NCBI RefSeq assembly: GCF_028282165.1
Contig: NZ_JANQIM010000027.1
Location: 1-64,000 of the forward strand
Length of the DNA stretch: 64,000 nt
Direction: 5' to 3'
Source: Winogradskyella sp.
GTDB lineage: Bacteria; Bacteroidota; Bacteroidia; Flavobacteriales; Flavobacteriaceae
In this document: positions 8,319 to 15,445 of the stretch, in pieces
Position numbering within the stretch: the stretch's first letter is position 1
Layout: each line of letters opens with the position of its first letter
Program-made: the position numbers and the translations under genes
Notes under the pieces: model-generated
Database searches by the model: none
Told to the model about the DNA's origin: nothing
Seen by the model: only the letters and a program-made list of their open reading frames with translations

Positions 8319-9683
8319 TTATATGGTCATTGAAAATAATTGGGTATCTGGCTTTTTGCGTTGCAACAGCAAATCAAAGGCCATACAAATGTTTCTTATA
8401 AAAGGTCTCCCTTTTTCAGTTACGGTCATTTGCTTTCTTCCAAAAGCAATTAATCCGTCTTGTTCTAATTCTTTTAGTTTTATGAGGACATCCGGCAATT
8501 CATCAAACTTCATTTCTGGTGTTATCCATGATGTTTTGAAATGGCACATTAAATTGAGAATATGCTGTCTAATCTTAAGGTCCTCATCATTGAGTATGTG
8601 CCCCCTGTAAACCGGAATAATGTTCTCACTCACTAAATGATAATACTCTTCTATGGATTTTACATTTTGTGCAAAACCATACCAACTGTCACTAATTGAC
8701 GAAACACCCAAACCAATCATAGCTTGGGTTTTAGATGCAGTATAGCCCATAAAATTGCGGTGCAAGGATTCACTCTGCATAGCTTTATATAAGGCATCTC
8801 TTCTAAGGGCAAAATGATCCATCCCTATCTCGACATAACCTACTTTCTCTAATAAGAATTTACCTGTCTCATATTGCTGGCGTTTAGATTCGGCACTCGG
8901 CAAATCCGTATCCTTAAAACCGCGTTGTCCATTACCTTTTATCCATGGCACATGTGCATAACTATAAAATGCGATACGATCTGGCATCAAGGCTTCGGTC
9001 TTTTTAATAGTCTCAATAACATCGGCTTCAGTCTGAAACGGTAATCCGAAAATGATATCATGGCCTACGGATGTATATCCTATTGTTCTGGCTAAATCCG
9101 TAACGCGTTTTACATTTTCAAAAGACTGTACACGGTTGATGGCTTTTTGAACAGTAAGATTATAATCCTGAACACCAAAACTAACACGTCTAAATCCTAA
9201 ATCGTACAACACTTGCAAATGTTCGGCTGTAGTATTATTGGGATGGCCCTCAAAACTAAATTCGTAATCCTTGGCTATCTCAGAAACTTTAAGTAATTCA
9301 GAAATGAAGAATCTTAAATTTTCTGGTGAGAAAAACGTAGGCGTACCACCTCCAATGTGAAGCTCCTTTATTTTAGGTTTTGTCCCCAATAATTTTCGGT
9401 ACAAGCTCCACTCCTTTAAAACAGCTTTGATATAAGGTAACTCAACTTCATGACGTTTGGTGATGCGCTTATGACAACCACAAAATGTGCAAAGACTTTC
9501 ACAAAATGGCAGGTGCACGTACAAACTTATACCTTCTTCGTTGTTAGATTCATCAAAGGACTGTTTCAGCACTTCTTTCCATTCGCGTAACGAAAATGAA
9601 TCTGCATTCCAATACGGAACTGTTGGATAACTGGTATAGCGTGGACCTGCCACATTGTATTTATTTACTAACTTTTGGCACAT
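8319..9683 (-). CDS. hemN: Oxygen-independent coproporphyrinogen III oxidase HemN
   Basis: A 454-residue radical-SAM enzyme. The iron-sulphur motif CxxxCxxCxC is present (C61, C65, C68, C70 in CESLCTFCGC), with the SAM-binding GGGTPTFF and the HemN-type N-terminus GPRYTSYPT. The length matches HemN (about 455) rather than the shorter HemW, and the C-terminal HemN domain is complete. It decarboxylates coproporphyrinogen III to protoporphyrinogen IX in the cytoplasm without oxygen, supplying haem when oxygen is low. It leads an operon with usp and has the same operator-promoter geometry as the cbb3 operon. Confidence 0.95.
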   Translation of the reverse strand: MCQKLVNKYNVAGPRYTSYPTVPYWNADSFSLREWKEVLKQSFDESNNEEGISLYVHLPFCESLCTFCGCHKRITKRHEVELPYIKAVLKEWSLYRKLLGTKPKIKELHIGGGTPTFFSPENLRFFISELLKVSEIAKDYEFSFEGHPNNTTAEHLQVLYDLGFRRVSFGVQDYNLTVQKAINRVQSFENVKRVTDLARTIGYTSVGHDIIFGLPFQTEADVIETIKKTEALMPDRIAFYSYAHVPWIKGNGQRGFKDTDLPSAESKRQQYETGKFLLEKVGYVEIGMDHFALRRDALYKAMQSESLHRNFMGYTASKTQAMIGLGVSSISDSWYGFAQNVKSIEEYYHLVSENIIPVYRGHILNDEDLKIRQHILNLMCHFKTSWITPEMKFDELPDVLIKLKELEQDGLIAFGRKQMTVTEKGRPFIRNICMAFDLLLQRKKPDTQLFSMTI

Positions 9684-9702
9684 ATTTATCTTTGTCTTAT
9701 AT

Positions 9703-9710
9703 CAAAATTA
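9703..9710 (-). promoter_or_regulatory. -7 promoter box for hemN-usp
   Basis: On the minus strand this reads TAATTTTG, a match to TAnnTTTG, 19 bases ahead of the hemN ATG and 20 bases downstream of the Fnr-type palindrome. Confidence 0.55.
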
Positions 9711-9730
9711 CTCGTAAGGCATTGTAAAAA

Positions 9731-9748
9731 ATATGATTTTTGTCATGT
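9731..9748. promoter_or_regulatory. Putative Fnr/Crp-type operator of hemN-usp
   Basis: ATATGA-N6-TCATGT differs by one base from the perfect palindrome at 607-624. The gap to the -7 box (20 bases) is identical in both promoters. It also lies 21 bases before the divergent gene at 9770, which it might affect. Binding protein unknown. Confidence 0.6.
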
Positions 9749-9769
9749 AACGATTTAATAAACAGATAA

Positions 9770-10258
9770 ATGCTAAAAAGTTTTCCTTTCGAAGTCTCTC
9801 TTGCTGATAAACAGAGTATTATTTTACCCGAAGCTCCTATTGCCGATTTTGTAAAAAAGAATTACAAACGCATTAAAGTTTTAGCCTCTTTTGAAGATAA
9901 AACCATTGAATTTTATGCGGCTTTAAAACGTGAAAAATCGGGTCAATATAGGATTTATTTTAGCAAAGCAAAGCAAAAAGCATTAGGTATATTTGTGAAT
10001 GATTATTTTGAGCTGCAAGTGTTTGAGGATACCTCAAAATATGGTGTGGAGATGTCTGAAGAATTGGAAGCTGTTTTGTTGAGCGATTATGATGCCTACA
10101 CCGTTTTTGAGAAGCTTACACCAGGGCGGCAACGTAGTATCATTTATGCCATTTCTAGATACAAATCTCCTCAAATGCGTGTGGACAAAGCGTTAATATT
10201 CACCGAAAACCTAAAGCGCGGTATTACCGACCAAAAACTTTGGTTAAAGAAGCATTAA
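9770..10258 (+). CDS. YdeI/OmpD-associated family protein
   Basis: A 162-residue soluble protein. The N-terminal half resembles the DUF1905-type beta domain and the C-terminal half carries the helical YdeI/OmpD-associated motif (FEKLTPGRQRSIIYAISRYKS). A second protein with the same C-terminal motif is encoded at 59418-60014. Members have been linked to bacteriocin or peptide resistance in some bacteria, but the biochemical activity is unknown. It is divergent from hemN across an 86-base gap containing the Fnr-type palindrome. Confidence 0.8.
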   Translation: MLKSFPFEVSLADKQSIILPEAPIADFVKKNYKRIKVLASFEDKTIEFYAALKREKSGQYRIYFSKAKQKALGIFVNDYFELQVFEDTSKYGVEMSEELEAVLLSDYDAYTVFEKLTPGRQRSIIYAISRYKSPQMRVDKALIFTENLKRGITDQKLWLKKH

Positions 10259-10317
10259 ACACACTTGTTTAAAAAGGCTTATATCCTTAACTTTACTAAC
10301 ATCTAAAAAAACAAACC

Positions 10318-11139
10318 ATGAAACATCTAAAACTTTCCTTATTAGCCTTCAGTATTATTTTTGCAACAGCCTGTAAAAACGATAAAAAAGAAACAGAGGA
10401 AGTAAAAGACACTACAGAACAAACAGCAACTAAGGAAACACCTAAACAATCAAAAATTGCAATTGCACCCCTTACAGATTCTCCTGCATATGCCAATGCA
10501 AAACTTATGTTAGATACACCAGAAACAATGACTATAGCTAAAGCTGGAGATGTTGATTTTAACTTTACACTTGAAGACTACGCTCTTGGAGATCAAACAG
10601 ATAGTGCTAATGCTCAAAAATTGGCGAATTCTGGTAAAGGGCAACATATTCATTTTATTTTAAACAATCAGCCTTATTCTGCACACTATGAACCAAATAT
10701 CAAAAAAGAAATTCCGGCAGGTGTACACCACCTCGTCGCTTTTTTAAGCCGTTCTTACCATGAGTCTGTTAAAAATGACAACTCAATGGTAGTTAGAAAA
10801 TTAGTTGTTGGAGAAAACGCTCAAGACAGCTTAGGTTTAGACATGGACGCACCAACGTTGATTTACAGCCGACCAAAAGGAACCTATGTTGGGAAAGATA
10901 CCGAAAATCTACTTTTAGACTTTTTCGTATTGAATACGGAATTATCAGAAACTGGTAATAAAGTATTAGCTACCATAAATGGAGAAGAATTTACTATTCA
11001 TCAATGGGCACCACATGTAGTTACTGGTTTGCCTATGGGTGAAGTAACCATTAATTTACAATTAGTTGATGCTGAAGGCAATGTACTACCTGGTCCCTTT
11101 AATACGGTTGAGCGCAAGGTTACATTAAAAGCTGAGTAA
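10318..11139 (+). CDS. Conserved lipoprotein of unknown function
   Basis: A 273-residue lipoprotein: the signal peptide ends at C19 (FATAC), followed by a Lys/Glu/Thr-rich linker (about 20-45). The mature part is beta-rich and contains GQHIHFILNNQPYSAHY and VHHLVAFLSRSYHES, with several His residues, plus a second half ending WAPHVVTGLPMGEVTINLQL. I recognise the type from other Flavobacteriaceae but cannot assign a function. It is followed by a terminator, and the preceding YdeI-like gene ends 59 bases upstream, so it may be a single transcription unit. Confidence 0.78.
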   Translation: MKHLKLSLLAFSIIFATACKNDKKETEEVKDTTEQTATKETPKQSKIAIAPLTDSPAYANAKLMLDTPETMTIAKAGDVDFNFTLEDYALGDQTDSANAQKLANSGKGQHIHFILNNQPYSAHYEPNIKKEIPAGVHHLVAFLSRSYHESVKNDNSMVVRKLVVGENAQDSLGLDMDAPTLIYSRPKGTYVGKDTENLLLDFFVLNTELSETGNKVLATINGEEFTIHQWAPHVVTGLPMGEVTINLQLVDAEGNVLPGPFNTVERKVTLKAE

Positions 11140-11168
11140 AACAGAATTTAACTTTATATAATAAGAAC

Positions 11169-11195
11169 AGGTGTAGCTAGTGCTGCACCTTTTTT
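11169..11195 (+). terminator. Intrinsic terminator
   Basis: Arms AGGTGTAGC and GCTGCACCT pair (one T-G wobble) around TAGT, followed by six Ts. It ends the lipoprotein transcript and isolates it from the metal locus that follows. Confidence 0.8.
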
Positions 11196-11264
11196 GTTTC
11201 TTATATTATGTGATCATTTGATCATAACTTCTTGTGCTTTGATTGTTATGCTATAAATAAGTAA

Positions 11265-11272
11265 TATATTTG
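11265..11272 (+). promoter_or_regulatory. -7 promoter box of the MerC-ABC operon
   Basis: TATATTTG fits TAnnTTTG, and a TTG at 11243-11245 lies 19 bases upstream as a -33 element. The predicted start site (about 11279) is just before the palindrome at 11287-11301, which suits repression. Confidence 0.5.
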
Positions 11273-11286
11273 CAAAAAAATATTAT

Positions 11287-11301
11287 TGCAACTAAGTTGC
11301 A
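11287..11301. promoter_or_regulatory. Putative Zur-type operator 1
   Basis: TGCAAC-TAA-GTTGCA is a perfect six-base inverted repeat with a three-base spacer, located just after the predicted transcription start. The same core, GCAAC-N3-GTTGC, occurs at the COG0523 GTPase promoter (14102-14116). COG0523 genes and ABC systems of this type are typically zinc-repressed, hence the Zur suggestion; the actual repressor is not in the window. Confidence 0.55.
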
Positions 11302-11324
11302 TTAGGATTAATAAAAATAACACT

Positions 11325-11711
11325 ATGAAAATAAAAAACGGTAATATAGATATTATTGCATTGACAAGTTCGCTAATTTGTGCCATACATTGTGCAGCCA
11401 TACCCATTGTACTTTCATTTTCGTCATTAAGCAGTTTGCATTTTTTAGAAAACCCGTATATAGAGTGGTTTTTTATTTGTCTGGGTGTAATATTTGTTTT
11501 TATTTCGCTTTGGCCCAGCTATAAAAAAATTCATCACAAATTAAAACCGCTACTTTTTGCATCTTTAGGTTTTATTCTAATTGCAATTGGAAGGTTCGAA
11601 TTTACCGAGTTATGGGAAATTAGCAATACAGTTCTTGGTGCTTCATTAGTATCAGTTGCACATTATTTTAATTGGAGAATTTTGAAAACGAAAAGAGACC
11701 ATCAACATTAA
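11325..11711 (+). CDS. MerC-domain membrane protein
   Basis: A 128-residue protein with four helices. The N-terminus holds ICAIHCAAIP (C19, H22, C23), the metal-binding pattern of MerC-type proteins. MerC in mercury operons takes up Hg(II); relatives outside mer operons are probably general metal carriers. The ATG at 11325 was preferred over a TTG at 11286, because that TTG would place the operator inside the coding region. It abuts the ABC ATPase (no gap), so the genes form one operon. Zinc or copper handling is inferred from the locus. Confidence 0.82.
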   Translation: MKIKNGNIDIIALTSSLICAIHCAAIPIVLSFSSLSSLHFLENPYIEWFFICLGVIFVFISLWPSYKKIHHKLKPLLFASLGFILIAIGRFEFTELWEISNTVLGASLVSVAHYFNWRILKTKRDHQH

Positions 11712-12341
11712 ATGATTACTACAAAAGATCTAACATTTTCTTATAAACAAGAAGCGCATACGTTTAGCTTTCCAGATATCGTTTTAAAAGAGCAAGAAAA
11801 CTTACTTATTTTAGGTAAGTCAGGCATAGGAAAAACAACATTATTGCATCTTTTGGCAGGTTTATTAAAACCAAATGGAGGAAGCATATTTATAGATGAT
11901 TTAGATATTAATTCGTTGTCAGCAAATAAATTAGATGCTTTTAGAGGAAAAAACATAGGGCTTGTGTTTCAAAAAAACCATGCCGTTCGTTCATTGACGG
12001 TTTTTAAAAATTTACAAGCGCGACTTTTTTTAAGTAGAAAAAACATCAAAAATACCGTCATTGACGGGTTACTGGAGGAGTTAGACCTAATTGAATATAA
12101 AAATCGTAGAATAAGTGCGTTAAGTGAAGGACAATTACAGCGTTTAGGTATTGCAATGTCTGTAATACACAATCCAAAAGTAATTTTAGCGGACGAACCG
12201 ACTTCGAGCTTGGATGACGAAAACTGTAAGATTGTTATAGAATTACTTAAAAAACAAGCTGAAAAGAACAATGCTAATTTAGTGGTCATAACACACGATC
12301 ATAGGATAAAATCATTCTTTCAAAATTCAATCACATTATGA
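11712..12341 (+). CDS. ABC transporter ATP-binding protein (LolD/MacB-like)
   Basis: A 209-residue ATPase with Walker A GKSGIGKTT (35-43), signature LSEGQ (about 137), Walker B VILADEPTSSLDD and a late His (VITHDHR). The short length and Q-loop context match the LolD/MacB/FtsE type that pairs with FtsX-like permeases. It overlaps the permease gene by four bases (ATGA), strong evidence for a shared complex. The locus resembles the zinc-responsive PA4063-PA4066 set of Pseudomonas aeruginosa as I remember it. Confidence 0.92.
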   Translation: MITTKDLTFSYKQEAHTFSFPDIVLKEQENLLILGKSGIGKTTLLHLLAGLLKPNGGSIFIDDLDINSLSANKLDAFRGKNIGLVFQKNHAVRSLTVFKNLQARLFLSRKNIKNTVIDGLLEELDLIEYKNRRISALSEGQLQRLGIAMSVIHNPKVILADEPTSSLDDENCKIVIELLKKQAEKNNANLVVITHDHRIKSFFQNSITL

Positions 12342-13645
12342 ACATCTGGAAGATTAGCGTTGAAAATATAAAATCAAAACCGCTCTACACCTTATTAAGT
12401 GTTTTCATGTTAGCATTGAGTATTGCTTTGCTCCTTGGAATTCAACAATTGAAAACCTCATTTAAGTACCAAATGGAAAACAACTTAGGAGATATTGATT
12501 TGGTAATCGGCGCCAAGGGAAGTCCACTTCAACTTGTACTATCTTCGGTCTTGCATTTAGACAATCCCACGGGAAACATTCCTTTTAAAGAAGCCAATAA
12601 ATTTGGAAGAAATCCAATGATTAAAAAGGCAGTGCCCATTTCTTATGGAGATAACTACAAAGGCTTCAGGATTGTTGGCACTGCCCCAGAATTTATGACA
12701 TTTTACGAAGCGGAGATAGAGAACGGTCGTCAAGTACAAAAATCTCTGGAAGTTATATTAGGCCATATGGTGGCAGAACAGCTTCAGCTTAAAATAGGCG
12801 ATACATTTTTAAGTTCTCACGGATTAGTAGATAATGATGCCCATGTACATGATGACGAATTTACAGTAGTTGGTATTTTAAAACCTACACAAAAAGTAAT
12901 AGACCGCTTAATCGTGACCAACTTAGAAAGTATATGGGATGTTCACGACCACGAAGACCATGAAAATCTGGACAATCACGAAGATAAAGAAGAACACGAG
13001 GACCACGAAGATCATGACAACCATGGAGATCACCAAGATCATACGGATGATGAACATCACGACCATGAAAATCATGAACACAATGACCACGAGGAAGACA
13101 AGGAAATTACTTCACTATTAATTTCATTTAGAAATCCAGCTGCACTTTTAACACTTCCGAGAAGAATTAATGAGGATACCAATATGCAAGCCGCATTACC
13201 AAAATATGAGCTAAATAAATTATATGAATATACGGGCATAGGATTTAAAACGATTTCTTGGATAGCTTATGTCATTCTTATTATCTCAGGAATGACTATC
13301 TTTATAAGCCTATATAAGATGATAAAAGAACGCGCTTTTGATTTAGCCCTTCTAAGAACATACGGTGCCAGTAATACCCAATTGATAAAAATGGTAACTT
13401 ACGAAGGCTTAATCATTATATGCTTTGCTTTTATAATTGGTTTTATATTTACAAAAGCTGGACTATACTTTCTGTTCAATTATCTAGAAAGTGGATACCA
13501 GAAGACCATCGTACAGGCATTGCCCATAAGCGAAGCATTGCAAATTATTGGCTTGGTTTTTGCTATGATAATTTTATCAATTTCATTAGCAATATACCCA
13601 ATTATAAAAATGAATATATCTACAATATTAAGTAATGAAAAATAA
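12338..13645 (+). CDS. FtsX/MacB-type ABC permease with His/Asp-rich loop
   Basis: A 435-residue permease with one N-terminal helix (about 17-33), a large periplasmic region and three C-terminal helices, the MacB/FtsX plan. Residues about 202-254 form a low-complexity loop dominated by His, Asp and Glu (for example EDHEDHDNHGDH), which is very likely a metal-binding segment exposed to the periplasm. Together with the ATPase it would form a metal-linked ABC machine rather than a classical ZnuBC importer. Whether it imports zinc, moves a metallophore or remodels metalloproteins cannot be told. It overlaps the next gene by 11 bases. Confidence 0.88.
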   Translation: MNIWKISVENIKSKPLYTLLSVFMLALSIALLLGIQQLKTSFKYQMENNLGDIDLVIGAKGSPLQLVLSSVLHLDNPTGNIPFKEANKFGRNPMIKKAVPISYGDNYKGFRIVGTAPEFMTFYEAEIENGRQVQKSLEVILGHMVAEQLQLKIGDTFLSSHGLVDNDAHVHDDEFTVVGILKPTQKVIDRLIVTNLESIWDVHDHEDHENLDNHEDKEEHEDHEDHDNHGDHQDHTDDEHHDHENHEHNDHEEDKEITSLLISFRNPAALLTLPRRINEDTNMQAALPKYELNKLYEYTGIGFKTISWIAYVILIISGMTIFISLYKMIKERAFDLALLRTYGASNTQLIKMVTYEGLIIICFAFIIGFIFTKAGLYFLFNYLESGYQKTIVQALPISEALQIIGLVFAMIILSISLAIYPIIKMNISTILSNEK

Positions 13646-14072
13646 AATTATAATAGCTCTTATTTCCCTCACTTGCTTTACAAGTTATGCTCAGAAAGAA
13701 ATTACGTGGCAAGATTTGGCCAACATAACATTTGAAAGAAAATACTTTCCTATTTATGATGAGTATTTTTTGTACCCGTATTTTTCTTCCGATATGAAGG
13801 CCCTAGAAGGCAAAGAAGTAACGATAACAGGTTATTTTTTGGATATCGATCCCAAGGGTGAAATATTCATTTTATCCAAGGGGCCAATGTCTTCTTGTTT
13901 TTTCTGTGGCATTGGTGGTCCCGAAACAGCTATAGAGCTTCATTTTTCATCAAAGCCCTCCTTTAAAATGGATGATGTCGTTACAATAACCGGAACTCTA
14001 AAACTTAATAGTGAGGATATAAATCACTTTAATTATATTTTGAATACATGTGAAGGTGAATTAGCCAATTAA
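13635..14072 (+). CDS. Small secreted protein, PA4066/DUF3299-like position
   Basis: A 145-residue protein with a signal peptide (cleavage after about residue 19, SYAQ). The mature part is beta-rich with GKEVTITGYFLDID and a conserved SSCFFCGIGGPE segment, whose CFFC pair could bind metal or form a disulphide. The layout (OB-like 'EGK-V-ITGY' then Cys motif) recalls the secreted DUF3299-type proteins found beside zinc-regulated MacB-like transporters. It is translationally linked to the permease by an 11-base overlap. Function unknown; probably a periplasmic partner. Confidence 0.78.
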   Translation: MKNKIIIALISLTCFTSYAQKEITWQDLANITFERKYFPIYDEYFLYPYFSSDMKALEGKEVTITGYFLDIDPKGEIFILSKGPMSSCFFCGIGGPETAIELHFSSKPSFKMDDVVTITGTLKLNSEDINHFNYILNTCEGELAN

Positions 14073-14101
14073 AAAAGTATTGCTTATTCCCTGCAGATAA
14101 A

Positions 14102-14116
14102 CGCAACTCGGTTGCG
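14102..14116. promoter_or_regulatory. Putative Zur-type operator 2
   Basis: CGCAAC-TCG-GTTGCG is a perfect six-base inverted repeat with a three-base spacer, sharing the GCAAC-N3-GTTGC core of 11287-11301. It overlaps the expected -33 region of the GTPase promoter (TTG at 14112-14114), where a bound repressor would block RNA polymerase. Confidence 0.6.
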
Positions 14117-14132
14117 ATTAAAGAATTCTTAG

Positions 14133-14140
14133 TAAATTTG
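14133..14140 (+). promoter_or_regulatory. -7 promoter box of the COG0523 GTPase
   Basis: TAAATTTG matches TAnnTTTG and lies 18 bases after the TTG in the palindrome, close to the usual -33/-7 spacing. The ATG is 32 bases downstream. Confidence 0.5.
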
Positions 14141-14172
14141 TAATCACGTTTAATTTTTATCTTTTACCATCT

Positions 14173-15393
14173 ATGCATATTTCAAAAAAACTTCCCGTAA
14201 CAGTCCTAAGCGGTTTTCTCGGCGCAGGAAAAACGACATTGCTCAATCATGTTCTTCATAATAAACAAGGCCTAAAAGTTGCGGTTATCGTCAATGACAT
14301 GAGCGAGGTCAATGTAGATGCCGAATTGGTAAAAAGTGAAAACACGCTATCCCGTACCGAAGAAAAATTGGTCGAAATGAGTAATGGCTGTATTTGCTGT
14401 ACACTACGTGAAGATTTAATGATAGAAGTAGAACGATTGGCCAAAGAAGATCGGTTTGATTACCTCCTCATAGAAAGTACAGGGATTAGCGAACCAATTC
14501 CCGTTGCACAAACCTTTTCCTTTGTGGATGAAGATAACAACATTGACCTATCGCGTTTTAGCTATGTCGATACCATGGTTACGGTTGTGGATGCCTTTAA
14601 CTTCTTCAAGGATTTTGGAAGTCCAGAGACCCTTATGGATAGGGAACTTACAGATATTGAAGGTGATTATCGTACTATTGTAAACTTATTGACTGATCAA
14701 ATCGAATTTGCCAACGTTATTATTTTAAATAAAACAGATTTAGTCTCCGAAGATCACCTCGCCATATTAAAGGCAACCATTCAAAAATTAAACCCTTCGG
14801 CACGTATTCTCGAATCTAGCTACAGTAAAGTAGACCCTAAAGAAATTTTGAATACTGGTTTATTTGATTTTGAGGAAGCCGAACAAAGTGCGGGTTGGAT
14901 AGAAGAACTCAACAAAGACGAACATACACCAGAAACTGAAGAATATGGAATATCTTCTTTTGTATATCGTACAAAAAAACCTTTTGATCCAGAACGATTT
15001 TTAAATTATGTTCAAGATAAATTCCCTAATAACATTATTCGAAGCAAAGGTTTGTTTTGGTTGGCCTCTCGACCAGATCAAGCTTTGATTTGGGGGCAAG
15101 CCGGCGGTTCCATAAAAGCCGATAGTGCTGGCGTATGGTGGAGCAGTATGCCTTTCGAAAATCGTATTCAGCAATTGGCATTTGTAGAAAATAAAGAACT
15201 AATAGAGTCTGATTGGGATGTTACCTTTGGCGACCGAAAAAATGAAATTGTTTTCATTGGACAAAACATAAACGAAGCACACATAAGGACACAACTAGAT
15301 AATTGCTTGTCAACAGATGAAGAACTGTCTACTCAAGAATGGATGGATGGTTATGAAGACCTGTGGCCTATAGAAAGAGCTTATGCTTTGTGA
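14173..15393 (+). CDS. COG0523 GTPase (CobW/ZigA/YciC type)
   Basis: A 406-residue G3E GTPase. Walker [10 protein letters not shown] (14-22), the metal-binding GCICC (72-76), ESTGISEP and NKTD are all present, with the CobW C-terminal domain (about 290-400) containing an [11 protein letters not shown] motif. COG0523 proteins are cytoplasmic metallochaperones; the long form with this C-terminal domain belongs to the ZigA/YciC group induced under zinc starvation. The Zur-like palindrome in the promoter and the adjacent His-rich ABC system support a zinc role over cobalamin synthesis. No cobalamin genes are nearby. Confidence 0.9.
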   Translation: MHISKKLPVTVLSGFLGAGKTTLLNHVLHNKQGLKVAVIVNDMSEVNVDAELVKSENTLSRTEEKLVEMSNGCICCTLREDLMIEVERLAKEDRFDYLLIESTGISEPIPVAQTFSFVDEDNNIDLSRFSYVDTMVTVVDAFNFFKDFGSPETLMDRELTDIEGDYRTIVNLLTDQIEFANVIILNKTDLVSEDHLAILKATIQKLNPSARILESSYSKVDPKEILNTGLFDFEEAEQSAGWIEELNKDEHTPETEEYGISSFVYRTKKPFDPERFLNYVQDKFPNNIIRSKGLFWLASRPDQALIWGQAGGSIKADSAGVWWSSMPFENRIQQLAFVENKELIESDWDVTFGDRKNEIVFIGQNINEAHIRTQLDNCLSTDEELSTQEWMDGYEDLWPIERAYAL

Positions 15394-15445
15394 TTATTGG
15401 TTAATTAACGAACGTTTTGAATAGGTGATCGAAAATGAATAAGAT

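Noticed and set aside
11211..11224. TGATCA-TT-TGATCA as a possible operator
   Set aside because: TGATCA is self-complementary and the element is not repeated at the other metal promoter; it is also more than 40 bases upstream of the -33 element.
12939..13121. Overlapping plus-strand frame rich in Thr, Met and Ile
   Set aside because: It is the out-of-frame reading of the His/Asp-rich permease loop, caused by repetitive codons.
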